Positions 32,831-41,368 of a stretch of 64,000 nucleotides of DNA are shown one piece after another (the stretch's first letter is position 1; each line of letters begins with the position of its first letter). Below the pieces are notes generated by a model. That model was not told the DNA's origin. It did no database searches and saw nothing but the letters and a program-made list of their open reading frames with translations. The translations under genes and the position numbers were made by a program. This DNA is from Phocaeicola dorei (GTDB lineage: Bacteria > Bacteroidota > Bacteroidia > Bacteroidales > Bacteroidaceae). The DNA is taken from the NCBI RefSeq assembly GCF_013009555.1, contig NZ_CP046176.1, positions 2,945,501-3,009,500 on the forward strand, written 5' to 3'.

Positions 32831-33403
32831 TTATAAATGAAATCCCTTATCAACATATTTTCGCTTTCCTTCCTTATCAAACTCACTCATCTCAATAGTA
32901 TTCGACTCTGATGCTATATAAAAAAAATGATTTCCAATCTTGTATTTCTGAAAATAATTATTGGCTTCATTTACTAATAGTTCACCTGTCGGCTCTGCCA
33001 GCCCGAAAAATCTCATAATGCGATTAAATGCATCTCTTACATATTCTTCTTTTGGATCTTTTCTACCGCTAATATCAACAATAAAGTGGAGAGTATCTCT
33101 GACAAAAAGCTTCACCCTTTCCCTATTTTTAGGATCTTCAAAAGCCTCTCGCAACTCTTGCTCCATCTTTTCCCTGACTCTCCTTTGATTTTTATCACTT
33201 AAATGTTTATCCGGAACTATATTTATCCCCCTGTCTGTATTTAGTGAAACCTTAACAGATACAGCTACAGGTTTTCCATTATATTTCGTTTTGCTTTTTT
33301 TATCTAAATGTATATCTTGTTTACTATCCCACTCAAACGGAAGGTTTTCATGATGATTATCTACTGTGATAAATTCACCTTTCAGTAACGCACTTATTAC
33401 CAT
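32831..33403 (-). CDS. Hypothetical protein in the UpxZ position
   Basis: 190 residues, soluble, charged and mostly helical, with no signal peptide or membrane segment. I do not recognise the family. Notable segments are RRVREKMEQELREAFEDPKNRERVKLFVRDTLHF and FQKYKIGNHFFYIASES. It lies 106 bp downstream of the NusG-like regulator and 259 bp upstream of Wzx. In B. fragilis capsule loci this place is held by UpxZ, an inhibitor of other loci's UpxY, but this sequence does not resemble UpxZ. Its position suggests a regulatory role, which is inference. Confidence 0.6.
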   Translation of the reverse strand: MVISALLKGEFITVDNHHENLPFEWDSKQDIHLDKKSKTKYNGKPVAVSVKVSLNTDRGINIVPDKHLSDKNQRRVREKMEQELREAFEDPKNRERVKLFVRDTLHFIVDISGRKDPKEEYVRDAFNRIMRFFGLAEPTGELLVNEANNYFQKYKIGNHFFYIASESNTIEMSEFDKEGKRKYVDKGFHL

Positions 33404-33509
33404 TATTCTAATTTTATTTTATAAGAAAACACTTCACAAAGTATAGACCAAGTAAACAGAATTTTCACAAAGCCATACAACTCGTTTTAATCAAATAAGA
33501 AACGGCTTG

Positions 33510-34346
33510 TCACTCCACCTTCTCGAACGGAAAAGCATGAAGATAACTCACCGCCACCGTCATATTTCCGAAAGCAAACACCAGCCTTGTATTCCGGTGC
33601 AAACGCATAATACACCCCTCCTTCCCCTGAAAAACACCACCGGTAATGCGAATTCGTTGTTTCTTCTGAAGATAATCCTCCAAAGGACGGTTCATCAACT
33701 CGATATTATAAGGCATGGATTCGTACAAATAGATAAATTCCTCCATCTGACACTGGGGGATGACCGCCGCACGGTGCGTGTTATAGTCCGTCACCAAATA
33801 CTGGCGAGGAAACATAGCAGACAAAATAAGTTCCAACTGATCCAAAGGAGCGCAGACAAACAGCCAGCCGTTGCCTTCGATTTCTTTCTCGTCCGTCAAA
33901 GCATTCAATTTCCGGGCGGAACCGGTGGCAAAGGCTTCTTTCACTACCCGGGCGGAATCACGACGGGCAGTATATTCCTCCTTAGTATAGGCGCATTGCT
34001 CGAAGCGTTTCCTGTGGTCCGTCGAAGTATAGGAAAATACCTTGAAACAAAAGTATCTTTCTTCTGCTTCACCTGACGGCTTACGAAGTTTTACGGACTT
34101 CCTGCCACTAAAAACGCCGATATAGCGCTTCAATTCTTTGTTAGGCAGATACAGATAATACCAATTGAGTTCAGGATGTTCCTTCCCTATTCCCGCCAAT
34201 GGCGTGACTCCCTTATTTGACCCCTGGTCTGAGACGGAAGCGATTGAACTGCAGAGCAGTAACTTAGGCGCTTCGCTCGCTATGTTTTGATTATTATAAG
34301 AGAGTGCTTCGGTTGCAAGCTCCATAGGACTTTTTATTTCCATCAA
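33510..34346 (-). CDS. NusG-family (UpxY-like) transcription antitermination factor
   Basis: 278 residues. The segment LNWYYLYLPNKELKRYIGVF resembles the start of a NusG N-terminal domain, FPRQYLVTDYNTH follows, and the C-terminal KOW domain is clear: RIRITGGVFQGKEGCIMRL followed by FAFGNMTVAVSYLHAFPFEKV. It is about 100 residues longer than canonical UpxY, mostly in the N-terminal tail (first 55 residues low in motifs) and a central insertion. First gene of the capsule locus, 70 bp downstream of the inverted repeat that bounds the putative invertible promoter. By analogy it lets RNA polymerase read through the long operon. Confidence 0.7.
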   Translation of the reverse strand: MMEIKSPMELATEALSYNNQNIASEAPKLLLCSSIASVSDQGSNKGVTPLAGIGKEHPELNWYYLYLPNKELKRYIGVFSGRKSVKLRKPSGEAEERYFCFKVFSYTSTDHRKRFEQCAYTKEEYTARRDSARVVKEAFATGSARKLNALTDEKEIEGNGWLFVCAPLDQLELILSAMFPRQYLVTDYNTHRAAVIPQCQMEEFIYLYESMPYNIELMNRPLEDYLQKKQRIRITGGVFQGKEGCIMRLHRNTRLVFAFGNMTVAVSYLHAFPFEKVE

Positions 34347-34415
34347 AACATCATAATTAAATTATTCTTCTAAAAAATGAGGCTCGAATAAGCCATCAAT
34401 TTTCGTTTTTTTGTT

Positions 34416-34440
34416 GGGGTTCTCTTAGTAAGAGAACCCC
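34416..34440. repeat. Inverted repeat IR-L (25 bp, near capsule)
   Basis: GGGGTTCTCTTA, a central G, then TAAGAGAACCCC. It is itself a perfect palindrome apart from the centre. Its complement matches the IR-R copy at 34592-34616 at 24 of 25 positions; the central base (G here, C there) shows the copies are in opposite orientation. Confidence 0.93.
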
Positions 34441-34591
34441 AAGTTTACTTAAATGCCTGATAGAGTGTCCTATAGTTATAACCTTTCATATTATTTTTGC
34501 AAACAATTGTCATTTATAAGCATACTTTGGAATACTTTTTTAATGCGGAATTTTCTGTATTAAGGAATTATAGCTATCTTTGCAGCAAAAT
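34441..34591. promoter_or_regulatory. Putative invertible promoter segment, 151 bp, OFF orientation
   Basis: DNA between two 25-bp inverted repeats directly upstream of the capsule regulator gene, as in Bacteroides phase-variable polysaccharide loci. It contains two + strand -7 matches, TATTTTTG (34492-34499) and TATCTTTG (34575-34582), and none on the minus strand. Thus promoters point away from the capsule operon. Inversion would place TATCTTTG at 34450-34457 on the minus strand, just before IR-L and about 105 bp from the regulator ATG. No recombinase gene lies in the window. Confidence 0.8.
34575..34582 (+). promoter_or_regulatory. -7 promoter element inside the invertible segment
   Basis: TATCTTTG, followed by C, a full match to the Bacteroides TAnnTTTG consensus. 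A weak -33 candidate, TTTTC, lies about 20 bp upstream. The predicted start site falls at the edge of IR-R. It drives no gene in the present orientation. Confidence 0.7.
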
Positions 34592-34616
34592 GGGGTTCTC
34601 TTACTAAGAGAACTCC
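34592..34616. repeat. Inverted repeat IR-R (25 bp, distal)
   Basis: GGGGTTCTCTTA, a central C, then TAAGAGAACTCC; one mismatch to the complement of IR-L. On the + strand it is followed at once by ATTTTTTATT, so it also has the form of an intrinsic terminator for rightward transcripts. Confidence 0.93.
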
Positions 34617-34730
34617 ATTTTTTATTAAAGGCTTAAAAAGGGAAAAATCTTATTTTCAACACATTATATTATTTATACAATCAGAATTAATTTTCCTCTC
34701 ACAATAATTATGGTGAACTAAAAATGCTCA

Positions 34731-34773
34731 AAAAGAAAGAGGCTTCCGTTTCCGGTCGCCTCTCTTTTCTTTT
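34731..34773. terminator. A/T-flanked hairpin, bidirectional terminator form
   Basis: AAAAGAAAGAGGC pairs with GCCTCTCTTTTCTTTT (one bulged C) around a 14-nt loop. A- and T-runs on both sides give it the shape of a terminator on either strand. It would stop any rightward transcript escaping the capsule segment. Confidence 0.65.
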
Positions 34774-35078
34774 CGGATAAACGCTTTTATCCGTAAGTGT
34801 ACTGACTTTCACAAGCAAATACTAACTATTAATCTTAAATCTATTACTATGAAAAACACATTATATTAACATTTGAATCGCGTAGATTGTTCAACAAAAT
34901 GAGATTAAAAGAGTGTTAAATATATAACAAAGGGAGGTCCAATTGTTTTTTAATGCAAGAAAAACGATTAAGTCTGATAAAAGTAAAAGAAACGGAAATA
35001 CAAAAGATGTATCGTGATTTCACATAATCGTGACATAAGTAAAATACAATATAAATTATACAAAAACACACTACAAAA

Positions 35079-35109
35079 GAGAAAGGATGCCATCAGGGCA
35101 CCCTTTCTC
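35079..35109 (-). terminator. Probable terminator of the efflux operon
   Basis: On the minus strand a stem GAGAAAGG / CCTTTCTC with inner TGCC / GGCA pairing is followed by TTTTG. It lies 220 bp beyond the permease stop, in line with transcription of the efflux operon. Confidence 0.6.
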
Positions 35110-35328
35110 ATCGCTCATTTGTAACTATAGAGAGTTAGACTCTCCTTAAAAACGCTGTAAAATTAATAAAATAATTTTAGACGCAAAATTAGTTTTGTAG
35201 AAAAATTCAAAAGGTTTTCAAAGTTTATCAGTATTGATCTGCCATAATGAACTGGTACGATAATTTATATTGGTTTTAAATGATATTCCTTGTAAATGAA
35301 TTACTAACCACGGATATCTTATATTCCA

Positions 35329-37752
35329 TTATTCATATTTCAATGACCGAGCGGGTTTACTATAAACAACCTTTATGGTTTGTCCTGCTACAGTCAGAAA
35401 AGAAATCAACAACATCAAGACCACAGGAAGCAGAAAGAACCACACTTTCAATTCTGTTCGGAACGGATAATGAGCCAACCATGCATTCATGCTGCCCCAT
35501 GCCACAGGCAACGCAATCAGAATAGCGATAATAATAGGAATAAAGAAACCTTTACCCAACTGATAAAACAGATTCCAACGAGATGCCCCCAATACTTTCC
35601 GGATACCCATCTCCTTGGTACGGACGGCACAAGAGAACATAACCAACACCCATAAACCTAAGCAGGAGATAAAAATAGCCAATCCGGTAAAACCTCCCAT
35701 CAATACGCCGAAAGCCTCATCCTGACGGTACTGCCGGTCATAGAACTGGTCGAGGAAGAAATAATCAAAACTGGAATCCGCAAAATAATTATTCCATATT
35801 TCTCCTATCTGTGATACTAATTCCGAAGGATCACCCGGTTTCATCACAACCGAAATATAACGCTGAGGAATCCATTCAATCTTATCTTTATGGAAAAGCA
35901 TTACCCCTGTATAACCTTTATTCAACGCTTGCTGATGATAATCCTTCACTACCCCGATTACCTGCATGGGCTCTCCTAGCGTTTCAACAGCTATTTCCTC
36001 ACCAATGGCATCATCATTATCCACATATCCTAACATACGGGCAGCCGTTTCGTTGATAACCAATTTATTCACATCGTCCCCATATTCCTCGGAAAAACCC
36101 CGTCCGGCTACCACTTCCAGTCCGTATGCATCTATATAATCAGGGTCACAACTCAGCATCTCGTACAACCGGTTTTGCTTCAACGCATCATGTGCCCGAT
36201 GATTGGACAGGAACATGGCCACCTCTTCACCCGGTACCGCCCCGGAACAAGTTACTTTCGACGCCAATGGCAATTTCTTGATAGCTCTCCGCATAGACTC
36301 CATCTTTGTTTTCATACCCTCAGTAGGTCCGGGAAACTTGATTACCAAAATCTGGTCAGTCTTTACTCCCAAAGACTGCCGACGCATATAGCTGAGCTGT
36401 GCAAACACAATTAATGTACTACAAAGCAATATCATGGATGCCGTATATTGCACTATGACCAATATTTTACGTGTATTTTCTCCAGAACGGCTATTTTGGA
36501 ATTTACCTTTCAGTAAAACAATCGGCTTCTTACGCAACAATGCGCGGGCAGGATAGTAACCGGAAATATAAATACCGACTATAAAAAGCAATAGAACCCC
36601 GCCCCCCCAATATTCCGTAAACCATACAGAGAAAGTAATAGTACGTCCTACCAACTGATTGAAGGAAGGAAGTAATAGTTCGATCAATCCTAACGCAATG
36701 ATAAAAGCGATCAAATTCATTACAAATGCTTCAAATAGAAACTGACCAACAAGCTGTTTCGGGAAAGCTCCCACTACCCTGCGCACTCCTACCTCTTTGG
36801 CACGCTCCATAGAACGGGCAACTGTCAGATTTATATAATTGATCCAAGCAATAATCAAAATAGCAATAGCTCCGAAAATCAACGCGATGATGGCCGAATG
36901 GTTCCCTTTCAACTCGGCCTCATAACCTAATTGAGGATTGAGATGAATCTTCTCCAATGGCTCCAACCGCACCCCCCAAGTCTTGTTTTTCAATGCCTCT
37001 TCAGTTTTATACTTCTCGGCCAATTGAGGAAAAGCACGTTCTATCTCTTCTTTGCGCTCGGGCGAATCCAGCAATACATATGTATAGGCTTCATGTTTGT
37101 ACCAATACTCCTGTACCCATTTAGGTAAGGTGGCATATGATAAAAGGAAATTATAATGTATATGCGAATTAGAAGGCATTTCTTTCATGATTCCAGTTAC
37201 CTCACAAGACACCTTCCCCATATTGCTGTTAAAAATAAGTATCTTCCCGACAGGGTCTTCATCTCTGAAATATTTGCGGGCAATCCGTTCCGTAATCACT
37301 ACCTGACATGGCATGGAAAGACAAGAAGCGCGGTCACCTTTCAACAATTCAAAATCAAACAAACGGAAAAAGCCAGGATCAGCGTATGCTATCCCATTCT
37401 CGCGCAGACATAATTCGCCATATTTTACCAATTGCTCCGGTTGGATAATACATCCTACACGGGTATAATCCTCAATTCCCGCCAGATTTTCCTGCATGGC
37501 CGAACCATATCCGAATGAACTGGTCGCCCAATCATCCGTCAGAACTTCCCCCTCATGAAAAGTACTTTGCACACGATAAATCCGTTCACTCTTACTATGC
37601 ATTTTGTCAAAACTAAATTCAAAAGCAACGTAAGTAAATATCAATAAAGCTGATGCCATGCCTACAGCCAAGCCAAAAATATTGATGAAGCTGAAACCTT
37701 TCCTCTTCATCAGATTACGCCAAACGCTATTCCAATAATTTTGTATAATCAT
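35329..37752 (-). CDS. ABC transporter permease, MacB/FtsX-like
   Basis: 807 residues with two tandem FtsX-type modules. The first has an N-terminal membrane helix (GFSFINIFGLAVGMASALLIF), a periplasmic MacB-type domain and three helices beginning near residue 285 (ALIFGAIAILIIAWINYINLTVARSM, then KEVGVRRVVGA). The second repeats this near residues 430-800, ending with RTKEMGIRKVLGASRW and a final helix. Such Bacteroides permeases combine with an ATPase, adaptor and TolC to export peptides, lipids or drugs from the periplasm. The start overlaps the end of the ATPase gene by 4 bp (ATGA). The substrate is unknown. Confidence 0.93.
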   Translation of the reverse strand: MIIQNYWNSVWRNLMKRKGFSFINIFGLAVGMASALLIFTYVAFEFSFDKMHSKSERIYRVQSTFHEGEVLTDDWATSSFGYGSAMQENLAGIEDYTRVGCIIQPEQLVKYGELCLRENGIAYADPGFFRLFDFELLKGDRASCLSMPCQVVITERIARKYFRDEDPVGKILIFNSNMGKVSCEVTGIMKEMPSNSHIHYNFLLSYATLPKWVQEYWYKHEAYTYVLLDSPERKEEIERAFPQLAEKYKTEEALKNKTWGVRLEPLEKIHLNPQLGYEAELKGNHSAIIALIFGAIAILIIAWINYINLTVARSMERAKEVGVRRVVGAFPKQLVGQFLFEAFVMNLIAFIIALGLIELLLPSFNQLVGRTITFSVWFTEYWGGGVLLLFIVGIYISGYYPARALLRKKPIVLLKGKFQNSRSGENTRKILVIVQYTASMILLCSTLIVFAQLSYMRRQSLGVKTDQILVIKFPGPTEGMKTKMESMRRAIKKLPLASKVTCSGAVPGEEVAMFLSNHRAHDALKQNRLYEMLSCDPDYIDAYGLEVVAGRGFSEEYGDDVNKLVINETAARMLGYVDNDDAIGEEIAVETLGEPMQVIGVVKDYHQQALNKGYTGVMLFHKDKIEWIPQRYISVVMKPGDPSELVSQIGEIWNNYFADSSFDYFFLDQFYDRQYRQDEAFGVLMGGFTGLAIFISCLGLWVLVMFSCAVRTKEMGIRKVLGASRWNLFYQLGKGFFIPIIIAILIALPVAWGSMNAWLAHYPFRTELKVWFFLLPVVLMLLISFLTVAGQTIKVVYSKPARSLKYE

Positions 37753-38459
37753 AAAATTTCAATTTTGCTGTCAGATTCCATAGGGCGGTTACGATTCTCG
37801 GCAATAATTTTACCATCCAGCAAACGGATTATACGATGTGCATAAGCAGCATCACGCTGTGAATGGGTAACAATGATGATGGTGGTCCCCTGTTTGTTCA
37901 GTGTACTAAGCAGTTCCATAACCTCCACCCCATTGGTAGAGTCCAAATTACCTGTCGGCTCATCCGCCAGCAAAAGCCTGGCATTGGTTACTACGGCACG
38001 GGCTATGGCCACACGTTGCTGCTGTCCACCTGATAACTGTTGTGGCAGATGATTGGCGCGATGCAGCATATTCACTTTTTCAAGCACTTCTTTTACCCGC
38101 CTGTTACGTTCTGTCGGCTTTATATTAAGATACACCAATGGGAGTTCAACATTCTCATATACAGTCAGTTCATCAATCAAATTAAAGCTTTGGAAGATGA
38201 AACCGATATTTCCTTTTCGGAGAGCGGTCAGTTGGTTTTCATTCATTTTATCCACTCGCTTTCCTTCAAAGAGATAGGAGCCCGAAGTAGGGGTATCTAA
38301 TGTTCCAAGTATATTCAACAAGGTAGATTTTCCACAACCGGACGGCCCCATGATAGCGACAAATTCTCCCTTTCCAATCTCGAAAGTTACTTCATTCAAT
38401 GCTTTGGTCTGCACTTCCTCGGTGCTGAACAACATAGAGAGGTTTTCTACTTTAATCAT
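37749..38459 (-). CDS. ABC transporter ATP-binding protein, MacB/LolD-like
   Basis: 236 residues, a single nucleotide-binding domain. Walker A is GPSGCGKST (about residues 38-46), the signature LSGGQQQRVAIARA, Walker B LLLADEPTGNLDS, and the H-loop IIVTHSQRDAAYA. All catalytic elements are intact. It powers the permease encoded immediately downstream, with which it overlaps by 4 bp, and lies 15 bp after the adaptor gene. Confidence 0.96.
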   Translation of the reverse strand: MIKVENLSMLFSTEEVQTKALNEVTFEIGKGEFVAIMGPSGCGKSTLLNILGTLDTPTSGSYLFEGKRVDKMNENQLTALRKGNIGFIFQSFNLIDELTVYENVELPLVYLNIKPTERNRRVKEVLEKVNMLHRANHLPQQLSGGQQQRVAIARAVVTNARLLLADEPTGNLDSTNGVEVMELLSTLNKQGTTIIIVTHSQRDAAYAHRIIRLLDGKIIAENRNRPMESDSKIEIL

Positions 38460-38474
38460 TCTTACGTGTGTTTT

Positions 38475-39725
38475 TTATTCGTTTAAAATCAGTTTCTCAT
38501 TATCTCCAAACAGTTCGTAACCGGAAATAATAACTTTCTCACCGGAAGCCAGACCGTCAGTCACTTCATAAAACTGAGGATTCTGTCTGCCAATCTTAAT
38601 AGGGCGTCTGACGGCAAATTTACCACTTTCATCCACAACATATATCCATCGCCCTCCGGTAATTTGGAAAAAACCTCCCCGAGGAATCAGAACAGCCTTG
38701 ACAGGATCTCCCAACTGAAGATTGATATGATAAGTTTGTCCGGCCCGGATATTTCCGGGACGCCCTGCTGTGAAACGGAAATCAGTACGAAACTGCCCGT
38801 CCTTCACTTCAGGATATACTTTGGTTACTTCTAATTTATAATTCTCGCCGTCACGGGTAAAGTCGGCAGGAAGTTCCTGAACGACACGCTCCACATAATG
38901 CTCGTCAATCAATGCCTGTACCTTCAGATCAGCAGTAATAATCTGGCCGATATGTTCTCCGGCAGAAATTGATTGTCCGATTTGTGCTTCAAGATTACCC
39001 ACCTGTCCGTCTATGGGAGCTTTCACTTTCAGGTTTTCAAGACGTTCACGTACCAATGCCAGACTTCGTTTCATATTCATAATATTCTCGTCCAAGCTGG
39101 ATATCTGAGTCAAACGAAACAAACTATCCTGGCGGATCCGTTCATCCAATACCGACAATTGTTCTTTTGCCGCTTCATACTCCTCCGTAGCCTGAAGATA
39201 ATCCTCCCTCGCTATCAATTGCTCCTCCATCAGCCGCTTGTATTGCCCGTAACGACGTTTCTTTATAAGAAATTCTTTCTGCATACCGATACGGTCCTGC
39301 TTCAGGCTTAACCGTTCCTGCTCCATACTGATACGGGTATTACGCAACTCGTTTTCCTGATAGGCCAAATCAGCTTCACTTTGCATGATACCGATATTCA
39401 GCAGCGGATTACTCAGACGCAAAATCGCATCCCCTTTCTTTACCATTGCTCCTTCCTCATGAAGGCGTTCCTCCACCCTTCCGCCTTCTATAGCATCAAG
39501 GTAAATCATGCGGCTGGGAAGTACTTGGCCAATCACGCGGATATAATCATTAAACTCATTTTCTGTAACTGTAGCGATAGTGATACGGCTTTTGTCAATG
39601 GTCATGGAAGAACCGGTATCACGAAAAATAAAATAGAGAATGAGTACCAGTATGAATAATACTCCCACACCTCCATAAATCTGCCTGGGAGTGAAACGCT
39701 TTTTACGTTCAATTAGTGTGTCCAT
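38475..39725 (-). CDS. Periplasmic adaptor (membrane fusion) protein, HlyD/MacA family
   Basis: 416 residues. An N-terminal anchor helix (QIYGGVGVLFILVLILYFIF) is followed by a lipoyl/barrel-sandwich half (VEERLHEEGAMVKKGDAILRLSNPLL), a long coiled-coil hairpin of about 120 residues (from EADLAYQENELRN to ALVRERLENL), the second lipoyl half (KVKAPIDGQVGNLEAQIGQSISAGEHIG) and beta-barrel and membrane-proximal domains. It links the permease to the TolC channel. It is 4 bp downstream of the TolC gene and 15 bp upstream of the ATPase gene. Confidence 0.94.
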   Translation of the reverse strand: MDTLIERKKRFTPRQIYGGVGVLFILVLILYFIFRDTGSSMTIDKSRITIATVTENEFNDYIRVIGQVLPSRMIYLDAIEGGRVEERLHEEGAMVKKGDAILRLSNPLLNIGIMQSEADLAYQENELRNTRISMEQERLSLKQDRIGMQKEFLIKKRRYGQYKRLMEEQLIAREDYLQATEEYEAAKEQLSVLDERIRQDSLFRLTQISSLDENIMNMKRSLALVRERLENLKVKAPIDGQVGNLEAQIGQSISAGEHIGQIITADLKVQALIDEHYVERVVQELPADFTRDGENYKLEVTKVYPEVKDGQFRTDFRFTAGRPGNIRAGQTYHINLQLGDPVKAVLIPRGGFFQITGGRWIYVVDESGKFAVRRPIKIGRQNPQFYEVTDGLASGEKVIISGYELFGDNEKLILNE

Positions 39726-39729
39726 ATTT

Positions 39730-41037
39730 TTAGTGGTTAATAAAACTTCCTGTTTGATAATACATAGCCAGTCGTGATGTCAGTTCGTACTGCAAACGTA
39801 CTCTTATTTTTTCCGCTTTAGCGGCAAGCAGGCGATTTCGCGCCTCCATCAGTTGGAATACGGAAACAAGCCCTTCCTCCCACTTCCTTTCTGTTTCTTT
39901 CAGCACTTGTGTTTCGGCTTTTACCTGTAGGACAGCCTGTCGATGTTCTTCCCATCCCGAATGTAATGAAAGTACAATTTGTTCCGTTTCATTACGTAAA
40001 TGCAGTTTCTCTTCCTCTATGCTGTTCCGCACCCGCTGCAAGTTCAATTTCTTCTTCTTTACTCCGGCATACCGATCCAATCCGCTAAGAATAGGAAATG
40101 AAATACCCACTCCTATATATTTATTCCAATGGTCACGCAATTGATGTAACGAGAACAAGGAATTATAAAAATCAGATCCCCATGAAAAACGGGCGAAGAT
40201 GGTGGGGCTGAACTGCCCAAGGGCCACAGCATACTCCTTACGGGCTGCTCGTTCCCACATCTCCATCCGTTTATAATCCGGCAACGCGTGTACAGATTGT
40301 AAATAGATTTCCTCTATTTCTACCTGAGGCATTAATAAGGGTGTATCTTCACCAGCTGATAAGGAAACAGACAAAGTATCTCCCTCTTTCATTCCTACTA
40401 TTTCTTTTAAATAAAGGAAAGACATCTGACGATTTTTTTCATACGAACGCTCTCTGAACACATCTCCTTGATGACGCGCTTTCACCTCCTGCAAGTCCGA
40501 AAGCGACTTCAGACCCAGTTCTACGAAAGTTTCCGTCTGTTTCAGATAACGTTCTCCCAAACGAAGCTGCTCAGCGGCCAGCTCTGAAAGTTTTTTATCC
40601 AATGCCGCTTTATAATAGGCTTCGGCTACCTGATAAGCCAGATCATTCTGCTTTGCCAAACGATTCCATTCCTTCTCTTTTTTAGTCCAATGTGTATATC
40701 GCAAACGATTGATCCGGGCAAAGCCTTCGAATAAAGAAAGAGTCACCTCCATTCCTACATTCCCTTGATTATATGAATCAGCAGTATATCCATTAGTATC
40801 CGGGTCAATAGAACGCCCGATGTGCCTGCCCACTTCCGCCTGTACTGAAACATGAGGAAGAAATTTACCCATAGCAGCCACATAGTCTGTACGTGCTTCC
40901 TTTACGTCTATCCGGATATTCTTGAAACCGGGGTTATGTTCCCAGGCATAGCGTATGCAATCGTCCAGTGTACCTTGCCCACACACAGGCAAAGACAGAC
41001 TCGACAACAAACACACAATTATCAAATTATTTTTCAT
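39730..41037 (-). CDS. TolC family outer-membrane efflux protein
   Basis: 435 residues from the ATG at 41037, which gives a proper signal peptide (MKNNLIIVCLLSSLSLPVCGQ); an in-frame ATG at 41196 would add 53 residues with no export signal at the front. Two OEP repeats are visible: the first with TLDDCIRYAWEHNPGFKNIRIDV and long helices with KQNDLAYQVAEAYYKA, the second near residues 250-430 with RMEMWERAARKEYAVALGQF and a final helix EARNRLLAAKAEKIRVRLQYEL. It forms the exit duct of the ABC efflux pump. First gene of the operon, divergent from the response regulator with a 331-bp shared control region. Confidence 0.92.
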   Translation of the reverse strand: MKNNLIIVCLLSSLSLPVCGQGTLDDCIRYAWEHNPGFKNIRIDVKEARTDYVAAMGKFLPHVSVQAEVGRHIGRSIDPDTNGYTADSYNQGNVGMEVTLSLFEGFARINRLRYTHWTKKEKEWNRLAKQNDLAYQVAEAYYKAALDKKLSELAAEQLRLGERYLKQTETFVELGLKSLSDLQEVKARHQGDVFRERSYEKNRQMSFLYLKEIVGMKEGDTLSVSLSAGEDTPLLMPQVEIEEIYLQSVHALPDYKRMEMWERAARKEYAVALGQFSPTIFARFSWGSDFYNSLFSLHQLRDHWNKYIGVGISFPILSGLDRYAGVKKKKLNLQRVRNSIEEEKLHLRNETEQIVLSLHSGWEEHRQAVLQVKAETQVLKETERKWEEGLVSVFQLMEARNRLLAAKAEKIRVRLQYELTSRLAMYYQTGSFINH

Positions 41038-41048
41038 TTTACTTTGGT

Positions 41049-41164
41049 TTGGACACAGAATAGAGATCAAATGGTATGCCAAAACAAACGACATATTAAT
41101 AACCAACGAGTTACAAAACAAGTCATAAACTGATCGTCCAATTTTTAGACGGTATAACGTCCAA
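41049..41164. promoter_or_regulatory. Candidate regulator-binding sites near tolC start
   Basis: A dyad CGTCCAA-TTT-TTAGACG at 41135-41151, a half site CGTCCAA at 41158-41164 and a half site TTGGACA at 41049-41055, 12 bp before the TolC start. They share arms with the dyad at 41295-41311. Likely operators for the adjacent NtrC-type regulator. Confidence 0.5.
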
Positions 41165-41294
41165 ATTATAAACACCGCAAAGCCGAGGCGAACCAAGGAA
41201 AATATTGAAGCACGGATAAAACGGACTAAAGACGCATTCCAAGTGTCAAACCGCCCCTACGGTAAATAAAAGCATTACAGAAAATAATAAAAAA

Positions 41295-41311
41295 CGTCCA
41301 ATAATTGGACA
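41295..41311. promoter_or_regulatory. Candidate regulator-binding dyad upstream of response regulator
   Basis: CGTCCAA-TAA-TTGGACA, arms matching at 6 of 7 positions, 58 bp before the regulator ATG. Same spacing (7-3-7) as the dyad at 41135-41151, so both directions of the divergent region carry a site. Confidence 0.55.
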
Positions 41312-41368
41312 CCTCATTTGCAGGAACAGTCAAAAGCAGATATCTTTAGCCTCTGAAAGCAAAATGCT

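Larger units (their letters stand above)
34617..35328. other. Gene-free intergenic region with two hairpins
   Basis: 712 bp of about 30 percent GC between the capsule promoter segment and the efflux permease stop. No convincing gene is present: an ATG at about 34849 opens a frame of only six codons. Two hairpins are described separately (34731-34773 and 35079-35109). Otherwise I see nothing recognisable. Confidence 0.7.

Noticed and set aside
32831..33403. UpxZ
   Set aside because: Position fits, but the sequence does not resemble the UpxZ proteins I know; left as hypothetical.
34849..34869. Short reading frame MKNTLY in the gene-free region
   Set aside because: Only six codons, no context to support translation.
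41307..41321. Sigma-54 -24/-12 promoter before the response regulator (TTGGACACCTCATTTGCAGG region)
   Set aside because: GG and GC are 13 bp apart in place of the required 12, and the GG belongs to the dyad operator. Not strong enough to annotate.
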